DNA of 31,030 nucleotides, taken from assembly GCA_013331415.1 (NCBI GenBank), contig DUGL01000202.1, forward strand, positions 4,722 through 35,751, written 5' to 3'. Below, piece after piece: positions 20,938 to 30,373 of the stretch. Source of the stretch: Methanoregulaceae archaeon. GTDB lineage: Archaea; Halobacteriota; Methanomicrobia; Methanomicrobiales; Methanospirillaceae. The position numbers and the translations under genes were made by a program. The notes below the pieces were generated by a model that had not been told where the DNA came from, did no database searches, and worked only from the letters and a program-made list of their open reading frames with translations. Each line of letters starts with the position of its first letter. The first letter of the stretch is position 1.

Positions 20938-22170
20938 ATGCTCCAGAAACCACGGGGAACGAGAGACTTCCTCCCTGACGAGATGGAACAGCGGCGTCAT
21001 GTCGAGGGGACTATGCGCGAGGTTGCCAGTCGGTGGGGATACCGGGAGGTGTGCACCCCGGAATTCGAGGATCTTGATCTCTTCACCATCCGTTCAGGAG
21101 AGGGAATCATCCAGGAGATGTACGTCTTCGAGGATAAAGGGGGCAGGATGATGGCACTGCGCCCGGAACTCACGGCACCGGTCCTGAGAATGTACGTGAA
21201 CGAGGGCCGTACATTACCAAAACCACTCCGCTGGTACTATTTTGCCGACTGCTTCCGGTACGAGCGTCCCCAGAAGGGGAGGTACCGGCAGTTCTGGCAG
21301 TTCGGGGTAGAGCTGATAGGAGCAGACTCAGCACTTGCCGAGGCTGAGGTGATCCTCCTTGCCGATGAGATCCTCGCGGCATCCGGGATATCCTACGAGA
21401 TCCATGTCGGCCACCTTGCGTTCATGCGGACCCTCCTTGCGGCACTGTCGCAGGACGACCAGAAAAAAATCCGCATGTTCCTTGACAGGAAGGATTGGGC
21501 CGGCCTCGATGCACACCTTGCTGCAACGGGAAACAGCGAACTCGGTGCTGATCTGACGGCTCTCGCTGCCTGCAGAGACCTGCAGGAAGCGTTTTCTATC
21601 ACCGGACAGATGCATGAAGGCGACCGGATCTCCGAACTGTTCTCGATCCTGGACCAGTCCGGGGTCTCCTATACCCTCGACCCGGGTATTGCGCGGGGAC
21701 TCGATTACTATACCGGGATGGTCTTTGAGATATTCGCCGATAACCTCGGAACCGAGAACCAGGTGCTGGGTGGCGGAACGTACCGGCTCGCCCACCTCTT
21801 CGGGGGAGAGGAGACGCCTTCCTGCGGGTTTGCCATAGGGTTTGACCGGGTCATGGTCTCGCGGGGTGAGCAGCCGGCACCGCACCAGCGGGTTGCCGGT
21901 ATCGCCCACACCGCTGAAGGCAGGGACTGGGCGCTCTCTGTCTCCCGCGAGTTCCGGCGTGCCGGTATCCGGACCGAGCTGAATCTCTCCGGACGATCCA
22001 TCGGGCAGCAGATCTCCCAGATAGCCAGGACCGCTGACTATGCCCTGGTTATCGGGGAGCGCGAACGTGCGGAGAGCGTCGTGACGGTCAAGAACCTCAA
22101 ATCCGGGGTCCAGAAGGTGCTCTCCCTTCCCGATGCAATCTGCGAGGTGATGGGGCGTGAGCCTTGCTGA
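20938..22170 (+). CDS. hisS: Histidyl-tRNA synthetase
   Basis: A class II aminoacyl-tRNA synthetase of 410 aa that charges tRNA-His. The N-terminus begins LQKPRGTRDFLPDE. Motif 1/ATP region gives RPELTAPVLRMYV, and motif 2 is FRYERPQKGRYRQFWQFG. The histidine-specific motifs are ARGLDYYTGMVFE and GGGTYRLAHLFGG, and motif 3 is GFAIGFDRVM. The C-terminal anticodon-binding domain runs from about 315 to the end. Its 3' end overlaps the top6B start by 14 nt. Confidence 0.96.
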   Translation: MLQKPRGTRDFLPDEMEQRRHVEGTMREVASRWGYREVCTPEFEDLDLFTIRSGEGIIQEMYVFEDKGGRMMALRPELTAPVLRMYVNEGRTLPKPLRWYYFADCFRYERPQKGRYRQFWQFGVELIGADSALAEAEVILLADEILAASGISYEIHVGHLAFMRTLLAALSQDDQKKIRMFLDRKDWAGLDAHLAATGNSELGADLTALAACRDLQEAFSITGQMHEGDRISELFSILDQSGVSYTLDPGIARGLDYYTGMVFEIFADNLGTENQVLGGGTYRLAHLFGGEETPSCGFAIGFDRVMVSRGEQPAPHQRVAGIAHTAEGRDWALSVSREFRRAGIRTELNLSGRSIGQQISQIARTADYALVIGERERAESVVTVKNLKSGVQKVLSLPDAICEVMGREPC

Positions 22171-23971
22171 CGATCTGGCAGCGCAGCAGCGCAGTATCAG
22201 TGTTGCAGAATTTTTCGAGAGGAACAAGCACCTCCTCGGATTTGATTCCCCCACCCGCGGAATCATCACCACTATCAAGGAAGCCGTGGACAATGCCCTT
22301 GATGCCTGCGAAGAAGCGGGTGTGCTTCCCGACATCTACCTGTCCATACGCAAACAGGACCGGGACATCTACCGCATCATCGTCGAGGACAACGGTCCCG
22401 GGATCGTGCCGGCGCAGGTCCCGTACGTGTTTGGAAAACTCCTGTACGGCTCACGGTTTCACCAGATACGGCAGAGCAGGGGGCAGCAGGGAATCGGCAT
22501 CAGTGCAGCCGTCCTCTATGCACAGCTCACGAGCGGCCTCCCCACGCTGATCATCTCGCGGACCGGGCCTGACCAGCCGGCACACCTCTTTTCCGTCCGG
22601 ATAGATATCGAGACGAACGAGCCGGATGTTGTCAGGGAGGAGAAGGTCGAATGGGACCGGACCCACGGGACCCGTATCCAGATCGAGTTCCGGAGCACGC
22701 TTGCCGCGAAGAAACGGCTGATAGAGTACCTCAAGTACAGCTCAATTGTCAACCCCCATGCACGGATCATGCTTGAGATGGATGACGAGACCGTCCTCTT
22801 TGACCGGGTCAGTGACGAGGTTATCGCCTGCCCGGAATCGATAAAACCCCACCCTCATGGTATCGAGATCGGCCAGCTTCGCCGGATGTTGCATGCAGGG
22901 TCGGGTACGCTTGAGCAGTTCCTTACCGGCACGTTTTCCCGGGTAGGGAAAAAGACGGCGGAGGAGATGTGTCGCGGTGCCGGGCTCTCCTGCACGGCAG
23001 AAGCCCATACCCTCTCCCCTGAAGAACAGAGGCGCCTGGTTGAGACCATGCAGGCGGTAAAAGTCCCCCCGCCCCCGGTATCCCGGTGTCTCTCTCCCAT
23101 CGGAGAAGACCTGATCACGAGAGGACTTGAAAAAGAGTTTTCCATGGATTTTATCCGGGCCAGGACACGGCCGGGTTCAGTATTCTCCGGCCATCCGTTC
23201 ATTATTGAGGCAGCTATCGGGTACGGGGGAAAATTACCCCCGGAAGGCAACGCACAGATACTTCGGTTTGCAAACCGGGTCCCCCTGATGTACCAGCAGG
23301 GGGCCTGTGCAATAACCACGTCGGTTGCCGGAATAACCTGGAAGAATTACGGCATCTCCCAGGCAGGGCTGCCCACCGGACCCCTCCTCATCCTGGTACA
23401 TGTCGCATCCACGAGCGTCCCGTTCACCAGTGAGAGCAAGGATGCAATAGCCTCAATCCCTGAGATTGAGAAGGAGATCGTCCTCGCGCTCCAGGATCTC
23501 GGGAGAGACCTGAAGGTTTTCCTCTCCCGGAGAGACAGGAACCGGCTCCAGGAGGACCGTGCACGCGCCGTCTGCGCGATACTCCCGGATCTTGCAGCGA
23601 AGGTATCTGAGATCGTGGAATGCGAACTGCCTGATATCTCTACGATTGAGGGGAGGATCATGCGAAAACTGGTTGTCCGCAAGCGGGTGAATGAAGGGGT
23701 CGTGACCCTGGAGGCCAGGAATTACACCGACACTGCGGCATCCCTCTCGCTCTACACCATCTCCCGCCAGCCGGGAGAGGCAGCCTCGCCTCCTCCTGAT
23801 TTTACAACGGAACACGAGGGGGAATTCACGCAGGTCTGGCAGGTTTCACTCGGGGCCGGAGAGGTGTGGCAGACATGCTACGGGGGATCAGGCAGGGGAA
23901 TGATTGAGGTCCGGGGCGTCGACCCCCGGACCCTCGTACTGGTGGATCAGGATGACGATATGGACACTTGA
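22157..23971 (+). CDS. top6B: DNA topoisomerase VI subunit B
   Basis: The ATPase subunit of the type IIB topoisomerase that relaxes and decatenates DNA in archaea; 604 aa. The GHKL ATPase domain shows the N-box EAVDNALDA (42-50), DNGPGI (78-83) and GQQGIGIS (109-116). The H2TH region and the transducer domain follow, with the switch lysine probably in the SVPFTSESKDAI segment. A C-terminal beta-rich extension (from about 515) resembles the Ig-like domain known in Methanosarcina-type enzymes. It starts with GTG at 22157 inside the hisS 3' end, and its own end overlaps top6A by 20 nt. Confidence 0.95.
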   Translation: MSLADDLAAQQRSISVAEFFERNKHLLGFDSPTRGIITTIKEAVDNALDACEEAGVLPDIYLSIRKQDRDIYRIIVEDNGPGIVPAQVPYVFGKLLYGSRFHQIRQSRGQQGIGISAAVLYAQLTSGLPTLIISRTGPDQPAHLFSVRIDIETNEPDVVREEKVEWDRTHGTRIQIEFRSTLAAKKRLIEYLKYSSIVNPHARIMLEMDDETVLFDRVSDEVIACPESIKPHPHGIEIGQLRRMLHAGSGTLEQFLTGTFSRVGKKTAEEMCRGAGLSCTAEAHTLSPEEQRRLVETMQAVKVPPPPVSRCLSPIGEDLITRGLEKEFSMDFIRARTRPGSVFSGHPFIIEAAIGYGGKLPPEGNAQILRFANRVPLMYQQGACAITTSVAGITWKNYGISQAGLPTGPLLILVHVASTSVPFTSESKDAIASIPEIEKEIVLALQDLGRDLKVFLSRRDRNRLQEDRARAVCAILPDLAAKVSEIVECELPDISTIEGRIMRKLVVRKRVNEGVVTLEARNYTDTAASLSLYTISRQPGEAASPPPDFTTEHEGEFTQVWQVSLGAGEVWQTCYGGSGRGMIEVRGVDPRTLVLVDQDDDMDT

Positions 23972-25040
23972 CGAACAGGCGGCTGGCCGGCTCACCGGTA
24001 TCGCACGGAAGTGGTATGATCAGATGCGGGAGGGGCTCGTCCCCTCCATCTCGCTCCCGACCAGGACCAAGCAGAATATTGCATACGATGATGCATCGGA
24101 GGTCTGGAAGTACGGAGACCGGGAGAGTACCCGGTCGGCAGGGACCGCCAAGAGCGCCCTGCACCTCCTCAAGATGGCCTACGTCATCTGGTTTTTAAAA
24201 ACCCAGATCCGGGAGAGCCGGTCATCGACACTGAGGGAGCTGTACTACATTTCAGAAGGGTGGAAGAAGGCCAAGTTCCAGGCCCAGGACGAGAGTAACT
24301 TCCTGATCGAGGACCTCGAGATCCTCACCGACATGCAGCGCGAAGCCTTTCACCTCCGTCCTGAAGAGGATGGTGCAACGGTATTCGGACCGCTCGAGCT
24401 GCGGGAGATGACCCGGCGCGGGAAGCGGGAGATCCACTGCCAGGATGATGTCGGGGAAGCAGGGTACCAGATACCCACCAACATCGAGACCATCGAGCTG
24501 CTCAGGCACGATGCAAAATTTGTCATAGCAATCGAGACAGGGGGTATGTATGCACGCCTGATAGAGAACGGGTTTGACAGCGATCACCAGGCAATTCTCG
24601 TCCACCTCAAGGGCCAGCCGGCTCGCTCCACCCGGCGTATCCTCAACCGGATCAATTCCCAGTTCGGCCTCCCGGTCGCAGTCTTCACCGATGGGGACCC
24701 CTGGTCCTACCGGATCTTCGCGAGCGTTGCATACGGTGCCATCAAGAGTGCCCATATCTCCGAGCTCCTGGCAACGCCGAAGGCACAGTTCATCGGGGTG
24801 CAGCCCAGCGATATCCGGGACTATAACCTCCCCTCCGACCAGCTGAACGAGAAGGATGTTGCCGCACTGAAAAGCGAGCTCTCCGATCCACGGTTCGCAT
24901 CCGGCTACTGGAAGGAGCAGATAGGGCTCCAGCTCAAGCTCAACCTCAAGTCTGAACAGCAGGCATTCGCTGCAAAAGGGCTCGATTTCGTGACAAAGGA
25001 GTACCTCCCGGCGCGGCTCTCGGACATGGGGATCCTGTAA
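23952..25040 (+). CDS. top6A: DNA topoisomerase VI subunit A (Spo11-like)
   Basis: The DNA-cleaving subunit, 362 aa, homologous to eukaryotic Spo11. The 5Y-CAP (winged-helix) domain carries LRELYYISEGW with catalytic Tyr99. The Toprim domain has the metal-binding glutamate in IETGG (E195) and the DxD pair in TDGDPW (D247, D249). The frame is open 16 codons further up. The ATG at 23952 is chosen because the longer form lies deep inside top6B and the family begins with a short helix like MTIWTLDEQA. With top6B it forms the A2B2 enzyme. Confidence 0.95.
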   Translation: MTIWTLDEQAAGRLTGIARKWYDQMREGLVPSISLPTRTKQNIAYDDASEVWKYGDRESTRSAGTAKSALHLLKMAYVIWFLKTQIRESRSSTLRELYYISEGWKKAKFQAQDESNFLIEDLEILTDMQREAFHLRPEEDGATVFGPLELREMTRRGKREIHCQDDVGEAGYQIPTNIETIELLRHDAKFVIAIETGGMYARLIENGFDSDHQAILVHLKGQPARSTRRILNRINSQFGLPVAVFTDGDPWSYRIFASVAYGAIKSAHISELLATPKAQFIGVQPSDIRDYNLPSDQLNEKDVAALKSELSDPRFASGYWKEQIGLQLKLNLKSEQQAFAAKGLDFVTKEYLPARLSDMGIL

Positions 25041-25285
25041 ATTTCCGATCTCATTGCCGTTCAGGAGACAGGTCCGGATTTCCTGCTCTCGCCAGCCCAC
25101 CTCCACAAATCCGGTGTTCCGGGGTTTATGTCAGTGCACCTCCGGGAACCCCCCCTGGTGTATCAAGGGTGAACTATGCTCTCTTCCTGCCATGAGGAGT
25201 GCTCCGGTATCGTCACGGCCCGGACCATTCCGGAAAACCAGATTCCTGAAAAAATGCCAGAGGTGGCGAAGGGTCGATGCACCCC

Positions 25286-26422
25286 TCACACAAAAAACCT
25301 GAACATGATCCATGCGATCAGAACCATCAGGACCGAATACTTCAGGCCGGCAACTGCTCTCCCCTCACCCATCTGTCCGGCCACAAGGCCTGAGAAGAAC
25401 CCCTGGATGAGCGCGGCATGGGTGAAGAGCCGGGTGTAGAGGGGGAGATCCACGTCCCCTCCAAACTGCGCTCCTGATGATGTGGCGGATGCAGCGCTTC
25501 CCGCAGTCGCCATGACGCTCAAAAACGTGGTGACGAGGATATAGATGACGAAGACGAACACAAAAAAAGAGATGAGAACGATAACGACATAGATGAGCAT
25601 GTTGTTCCGCCGTTCTGTCCGCAGCGTGACAAACTCATAGCTGTCTTTTGAAGCAGCCCTGAGCACCTCGCTCACATCACCCCCGGCTTTACTGGCCTTT
25701 GCGATCAGGTCGATGCTCCGGTCGGTAAGCGGGGTGGAGACACGATTTCTGAACCGTTCGATCGCTTCGATGAACGTGGTGTTCCATGACATCTCGTTGT
25801 CAAGCTTCCGGATATACGGGGTAAGGGTGGAATAATCGCTCTGTGCGACGAGATGCACGGCGTTTGGGAGGGTCATGCCGGAATCGTTCATCCCGGCAAG
25901 GTCGCGGTAGAAGTTCGGGAGAGCTTCCTCGATATGGCGTGTCCGCGATGACTCACGGAAATCAAGGATCGCGAGGGGGACCGCGATGATGAACATGGCG
26001 AGGATGAGGAGATCGTCCACAATTGTTGATAAATAAAGGGCATTCAACCCGTAATCCCTGATAATCAGGGCAGTCCCGATAAAAAAAATGAGCAGGGCCA
26101 GCGGTATTGTGACAACCAGGCTTTTTATCGGCGTTTCCGTGATCACGCGAAACGGATGCCTGATCAGGCGGCCGATCCCATGTTCTGATGCCCTGTACTT
26201 CTCGATACGGGTGACGATGGCATCGTGTTCCCGCTCAAATGCGGTCTTCTCCCGCTCCCCCAGATCCACCCTGGCCGGTTTCTCCCGAGAGAGAAGATGT
26301 GAAATGGTATCACTCCTGCTCCGGCCCGGGGCATCAGGGGATTTTCCCGGGGTGTCCTCCCTCCCGGGCTCCTGCCCTGCGGGAGGTTTTCCCTTGCTTC
26401 TGAAGAGATCTTTTAATCCCAT
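25286..26422 (-). CDS. TadC/FlaJ-like type IV pilus or type II secretion membrane protein
   Basis: A 378-aa inner-membrane platform protein of the GspF/TadC/FlaJ superfamily. The cytosolic N-terminus (1-95) is charged and low-complexity. Membrane segments are at about 99-121, 129-152, 275-300 and 335-377. The cytosolic F-domain between them has FYRDLAGMNDSGMTLPNAVH and LIAKASKAGGDVSEVLRAAS, the typical pattern. An open frame extends upstream to 26719, but ATG 26422, 2 nt after the preceding gene's stop, is the logical start. It is the second of two such platform proteins after the ATPase. Confidence 0.88.
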   Translation of the reverse strand: MGLKDLFRSKGKPPAGQEPGREDTPGKSPDAPGRSRSDTISHLLSREKPARVDLGEREKTAFEREHDAIVTRIEKYRASEHGIGRLIRHPFRVITETPIKSLVVTIPLALLIFFIGTALIIRDYGLNALYLSTIVDDLLILAMFIIAVPLAILDFRESSRTRHIEEALPNFYRDLAGMNDSGMTLPNAVHLVAQSDYSTLTPYIRKLDNEMSWNTTFIEAIERFRNRVSTPLTDRSIDLIAKASKAGGDVSEVLRAASKDSYEFVTLRTERRNNMLIYVVIVLISFFVFVFVIYILVTTFLSVMATAGSAASATSSGAQFGGDVDLPLYTRLFTHAALIQGFFSGLVAGQMGEGRAVAGLKYSVLMVLIAWIMFRFFV

Positions 26423-26424
26423 AA

Positions 26425-27348
26425 TCAGCTCTCCGGTGTCATGGCACTGATGAGGATCACAAACCCGATACTCCCGAACGGAATGATGAGGTAGATGATG
26501 ATATAGAGGAAGATGGGCTGCGACTGGCGGGAAAGGATGGACATGATGGACTGGAGGATGATCAGAAAGAGCGGTCCGGCCACCATGGCCGTCACATACG
26601 ATTCGGCGATCAGTCCCAGCGTGTCGAGGAACAATTTCTGGGTCTGCCGGTTCTCCAGTGCATACTGCTCTGCTTTTCCCCTGAAATACTCCGTGAGGTT
26701 GCTCCCGCTCGATATGCACCCCATTGAGCCCTGTAAGAACTCCTTCATCCGGAAACTCGGAGTGGTCGATGATACGATCCTGAGCGCATCGATCAGGTCA
26801 CGGCCAAAGAGATCGATCTCGAGGGAGATGAACCGGGCTTCCGTGGCACTCTCTCCGTAGATGGTGCTACTTCCCAGCTGGCGGAAGATCTCAGCCGGAG
26901 GGATACCGGCAGTCGACATGGCGGTGACATAATTGATGGCGTACGGGAGCGTTGCATCGATGTTCCGTTTCCTGTTCCCGGCCACAAATGCCGGATAGAG
27001 GAGAAAGACGATGAACGTGGCCCCGGTGATGAGCGTGAAGGATATGATTGTGGCAAGGATCGTCCCGATGATGAGGGAATGGACCGAGAGGGCAACGAGG
27101 AAATCCGGGACCGCCCCCTGGTAGCGGATCATACCCGGGATGTTGAAGGCCCAGGTGACCATTCCCAGCAGAACTGCAGAAACCATGCCGGTGATGATCG
27201 ATGAAAGGATAGCCGTTGAGAGATATACCTCGAACGGAAGCTTCATCCGGGCAGTCAGGAGCGAGTTCCGGAGGTCCGCATACGTATCCCTCTTCCTCAT
27301 CGCATATTTTCCGAGCAGCCTGAAAGCGACACGCTCAAAACTATTCAT
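26425..27348 (-). CDS. TadC/FlaJ-like type IV pilus or type II secretion membrane protein
   Basis: A 307-aa membrane platform protein of the same superfamily. Hydrophobic segments are at about 41-66, 88-122, 247-272 and 278-302. The cytosolic domain (about 130-240) contains ATLPYAINYVTAMSTAGIPP and ISSGSNLTEYFRGKAEQYAL, diagnostic of archaeal TadC/FlaJ. The start overlaps the ATPase stop by 8 nt (ATGAATAG). Paired platform proteins behind one ATPase are common in archaeal pilus-type systems other than the archaellum. Confidence 0.88.
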   Translation of the reverse strand: MNSFERVAFRLLGKYAMRKRDTYADLRNSLLTARMKLPFEVYLSTAILSSIITGMVSAVLLGMVTWAFNIPGMIRYQGAVPDFLVALSVHSLIIGTILATIISFTLITGATFIVFLLYPAFVAGNRKRNIDATLPYAINYVTAMSTAGIPPAEIFRQLGSSTIYGESATEARFISLEIDLFGRDLIDALRIVSSTTPSFRMKEFLQGSMGCISSGSNLTEYFRGKAEQYALENRQTQKLFLDTLGLIAESYVTAMVAGPLFLIILQSIMSILSRQSQPIFLYIIIYLIIPFGSIGFVILISAMTPES

Positions 27349-29533
27349 ACAGTTCAGCCCGCACCGTTTCCATAATTTTTGTCGGGTCCCGGTAATACTG
27401 GATCAGGATATTTGAGACATCATGGTATTCGCGAATCCGCTTCACCCGCATCCATTCGAGCACTTCCTGCCGCATCTTGAGTTCTTCGCGCATCCTGCTC
27501 TCTGACCAGCCCCGTGATTCCATGATCTCTTCGAGCACGAATGATTTTCCGGAATAGGTGATCTCGTCATTCACCGGGTGCCACCTGAACACTTCGTTGG
27601 TGATAAGTTCGTTTGTCCTCGGATCGATATCGAGGATCTCCACCAGCTGCTTGTTTCTCCTGATGCGCTGGCCCCCGATGCGCGCCTGTACCTGGACGGA
27701 TACGAGGTCGAGTGCTGAAAGCATGTTCCGGGGAACATCGAGAGGGGGGTTCTCGAGACGGTGGACGATGCTCGCAACAGAGTCCGCATGGATGGTGGAG
27801 TAGGTGATATGGCCGGTACTCATCGCCTGGAAGAGGGTGAGCGCTTCCTTTCCCCGCACCTCACCCACGAGGATATACTCCGGCCGCTGCCTGAGCGCCG
27901 CCCTGAGCAGCTCATACATGTTTATCTCGCCCTTCCCCTCGGTATCGAAGGATGTCCGGGTAACACTCGGGATCCAGTTCGGGTGTGGCAGTTTCAGTTC
28001 CCGGGTATCCTCGAGTGTGACGATCTTGGCGAGCGGAGGGATGAAGAGGGAGATGGCGTTCAGGGATGTTGTCTTCCCGGAAGCGGTTCCTCCCGCAAAG
28101 AGGCATGATTTCCCGCTCTCGACAGCGAGCCAGAGGAATGCAATGGAGAGGGGAGAGAATGTTGACCACTCAATGAGGTCGGTCGGGGTGATAGGTTCGG
28201 CCTTGAACTTCCGGATCGTGTAGGTTGATCCATGCGCGGTGACTTCGGTGCCAAGTGTCATCTGGATACGGGATCCATCGTGCATCGTCGAATCAAGCAT
28301 GGGTTCTGCGATAGAGATATACTTGCCCGAACGCTGGGCGAGTTTCGTCACGAATGAGTCAAGTTCAACTGCCGATTTGTAGCGAAGGGTCGTCCGCATC
28401 GATTCATACCGGGTATGGTAGACAAAGAGGGTGACATTGACCCCGTCACAGGAGATATCCTCGATATAGCGGTCGTGCATAAGGGGGTCGATCATGCCGT
28501 TGCCCAGGAACTCCTTGAACATGGCATACAGGATCTTCTCCCGCTGGACGGGAGACAGGGAAATACCGAAATCTGCAATGACCTCGTCTGAAACCGTGCG
28601 CAGGATCTGCTGTGCCTCTTCATCCGGCATATTCTGGGTGTTCACATCGAGGCGTTCAAAGATGCGATCCTTGATCTCGGTGAAGAGCTCCGCTTCGGCC
28701 GTGGTGAGAACAGGCTCCAGGATCTCGTAGGTATTCTCGTGGGTGGCATGGTTATAGGTGATCCGGACATAGGCAAAGGGCTCATTGACCGGGTAGAGTT
28801 CAATCTCCTCTACCCCGGGCTGGGGCCGGAAGGAGAGATCAACGAGGGGACCATGGATCTTCCGATCGTACTGGATGATTTCGTGGCGGATAATCTGGAG
28901 CAGGTTCAGTTTCTTCAGAAAACTCGTTTTCGGGGGTTCTGCCTCGATAGCAGTTGCTGCTTCTGATATACTCCTGAATTCTTCTCCCCGAAGGGCACTA
29001 TCTTTGTGGGGAGGGACACTGCCCGAGCTCTTGAGATCAAAGATCCGGGTCCGGTTCTGGATCTTCAACTCGTCTACCTCGAATGTTGCACTTTTCGGAA
29101 TGATGAGCCCGGAGAGATCGTTGATGGTATCGATCGCGACAACGACATCATCCTTCTCGTTCGAAGAATCAGACCAGGTCCGTTTTTTCACCGGTTCGAA
29201 CCGGGGTGCAGGATGGATATGGCTTACCACTTCCCCATCGTCACTGGTGAATCCTTCCTGCCCCTGGTTAAACGGGGTGACCGGTTCCCGTTCATGATCC
29301 GGGACCACGTCTTCCCGCAAACCACCCTGCTTTCCTGTATCCCGGGCAGCGGGTGTCCCCCCGGGTTTTTCTCCCAGGGCTTTCTGAAAAGCTTCTGAAA
29401 AATCAGTATCGATATCCTGTTCACCGAATGGTTCCTGCTGGCCGGGGGATGCCCGATCCGGCTTTCCCTCCTTCTTTTTCAGTGAAAAAAGGTTTCTAAT
29501 CGATGATTTTTTATTCTTTTCGCTATCTGCCAT
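27341..29533 (-). CDS. Type II/IV secretion system ATPase (GspE/FlaI/TadA family)
   Basis: A cytosolic motor ATPase of 730 aa powering assembly or secretion through the adjacent membrane proteins. The first ~200 residues are polar, low-complexity and probably disordered, an unusually long extension. The N-terminal domain follows (about 200-440). The motor core has Walker A GGTASGKTT (481-489), the Asp box TLEDTRELKLPHPNW (about 506-520), Walker B YILVGEVRGKEA (553-564) and the His box HITYSTIHADS (575-585). All catalytic motifs are intact. The ATG at 29533 has GGTGG upstream. No pilin or prepilin peptidase is visible nearby, so pilus and secretion roles remain equally possible. Confidence 0.93.
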   Translation of the reverse strand: MADSEKNKKSSIRNLFSLKKKEGKPDRASPGQQEPFGEQDIDTDFSEAFQKALGEKPGGTPAARDTGKQGGLREDVVPDHEREPVTPFNQGQEGFTSDDGEVVSHIHPAPRFEPVKKRTWSDSSNEKDDVVVAIDTINDLSGLIIPKSATFEVDELKIQNRTRIFDLKSSGSVPPHKDSALRGEEFRSISEAATAIEAEPPKTSFLKKLNLLQIIRHEIIQYDRKIHGPLVDLSFRPQPGVEEIELYPVNEPFAYVRITYNHATHENTYEILEPVLTTAEAELFTEIKDRIFERLDVNTQNMPDEEAQQILRTVSDEVIADFGISLSPVQREKILYAMFKEFLGNGMIDPLMHDRYIEDISCDGVNVTLFVYHTRYESMRTTLRYKSAVELDSFVTKLAQRSGKYISIAEPMLDSTMHDGSRIQMTLGTEVTAHGSTYTIRKFKAEPITPTDLIEWSTFSPLSIAFLWLAVESGKSCLFAGGTASGKTTSLNAISLFIPPLAKIVTLEDTRELKLPHPNWIPSVTRTSFDTEGKGEINMYELLRAALRQRPEYILVGEVRGKEALTLFQAMSTGHITYSTIHADSVASIVHRLENPPLDVPRNMLSALDLVSVQVQARIGGQRIRRNKQLVEILDIDPRTNELITNEVFRWHPVNDEITYSGKSFVLEEIMESRGWSESRMREELKMRQEVLEWMRVKRIREYHDVSNILIQYYRDPTKIMETVRAELYE

Positions 29534-29569
29534 GATTCCACCTTCCTGCTGCGCACACGCTGCAATCCA

Positions 29570-29944
29570 TTACCGCTCGCCTGCCTGGAGCGTCCGGACT
29601 GCGAGACGAATCAGTCCCAGGTTCACATCTGCCCGGGTTACCATGCAGAGGAACAGATCACCGCAGGGGACGATGATGCATTTCTTCTCCCCTGCCTCAA
29701 GGGTGATCTGCCCCAGGGTACCCATCTTCATATCCCGTGCGGTCTTCTTACCCGAACGGAGAAAGTCCTCAGCGACCGCAGCTATCTGTTCATAATCGCC
29801 GTTGCCCGTTGAAGAAACCGGGAATCCTTCATAGAATGCAAGCACGGCAAGGATCCCAGGCTGCTTCTGGATATGCAGGAGTCTCTCGGTATCAGGGAGG
29901 TGTGCGACTTTTACGACCCGGGCGTCTTTTGTATCTGCAGGCAT
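29570..29944 (-). CDS. Roadblock/LC7-domain protein
   Basis: A 124-aa single-domain protein with the helix-strand pattern of the Roadblock/LC7 fold: IQKQPGILAVLAFYEGFPVS, then YEQIAAVAEDFL and GEKKCIIVPCGDLFLCMVTR. Such proteins dimerise and often act as partners or GAPs of Ras-like (MglA-type) GTPases. It lies 36 nt before the ATPase and 67 nt after the next Roadblock gene, all in one direction. Sequence match is moderate; the context with a second Roadblock gene strengthens it. Confidence 0.75.
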   Translation of the reverse strand: MPADTKDARVVKVAHLPDTERLLHIQKQPGILAVLAFYEGFPVSSTGNGDYEQIAAVAEDFLRSGKKTARDMKMGTLGQITLEAGEKKCIIVPCGDLFLCMVTRADVNLGLIRLAVRTLQAGER

Positions 29945-30011
29945 CAGGGATCCATCCGGACACTTCGGTATGTTCTGCCAGGATCTCTCCCGGACAATTC
30001 AAGGAGAGGGC

Positions 30012-30359
30012 TCACAGTGCAGCCACAAGGCGATCCTTGTTCTTCTTGAGTTCGTACCGGATACGCCCCAGGTTTGACGCGTTCTCGGCAACGATCGCTA
30101 TAAGCTCGTCCTTTGAGAGAGGAGAGACGACAATCGGGCCCTTTTCCAGTTCCACGAGCATCTGGGTGAGCTCCCCTTTTCCCAGTTCCCGTCCCATCGC
30201 CTCCGATGTCCCGATTCCTGTCGAGGCCATTGCCCCCAGTGCATCGATATCCATCTTTCCGGATACTGCACTCTCTATCACGAACCCGTCACGCCCGACA
30301 ACGACCGCAGCAGAGACACCTTCAAGATTCAAAAATTCCCCTAAAATTTGTTTCAACAT
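30012..30359 (-). CDS. Roadblock/LC7-domain protein
   Basis: A 115-aa protein with a clear Roadblock/LC7 fold: FLNLEGVSAAVVVGRDGFVIES (9-30), MDIDALGAMASTGIGTSEAM and GPIVVSPLSKDELIAIVAEN, ending in a basic helix (LGRIRYELKKNKDRLVAAL). It resembles MglB-type regulators. It is probably the first gene of the operon that continues with the second Roadblock gene, the secretion ATPase and the two platform proteins. GGTGG lies about 8 nt before the ATG. No MglA-like GTPase is in the window. Confidence 0.85.
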   Translation of the reverse strand: MLKQILGEFLNLEGVSAAVVVGRDGFVIESAVSGKMDIDALGAMASTGIGTSEAMGRELGKGELTQMLVELEKGPIVVSPLSKDELIAIVAENASNLGRIRYELKKNKDRLVAAL

Positions 30360-30373
30360 TCCATGCCACCTTT

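Noticed and set aside
25041..25285. Search for a gene or small RNA between top6A and the secretion genes
   Set aside because: The 245 nt between these convergent genes show no convincing frame, hairpin with T-run or tRNA-like fold.
26423..26719. N-terminal extension of the second TadC-like protein up to 26719
   Set aside because: The extension lies wholly inside the preceding platform-protein gene in another frame. The ATG at 26422, 2 nt past that gene's stop, is the natural start.
27341..29533. Calling the secretion ATPase an archaellum FlaI
   Set aside because: There are no archaellin, FlaHFG or prepilin peptidase genes around it, and two TadC-type proteins follow instead of one FlaJ. A pilus or secretion role fits better.
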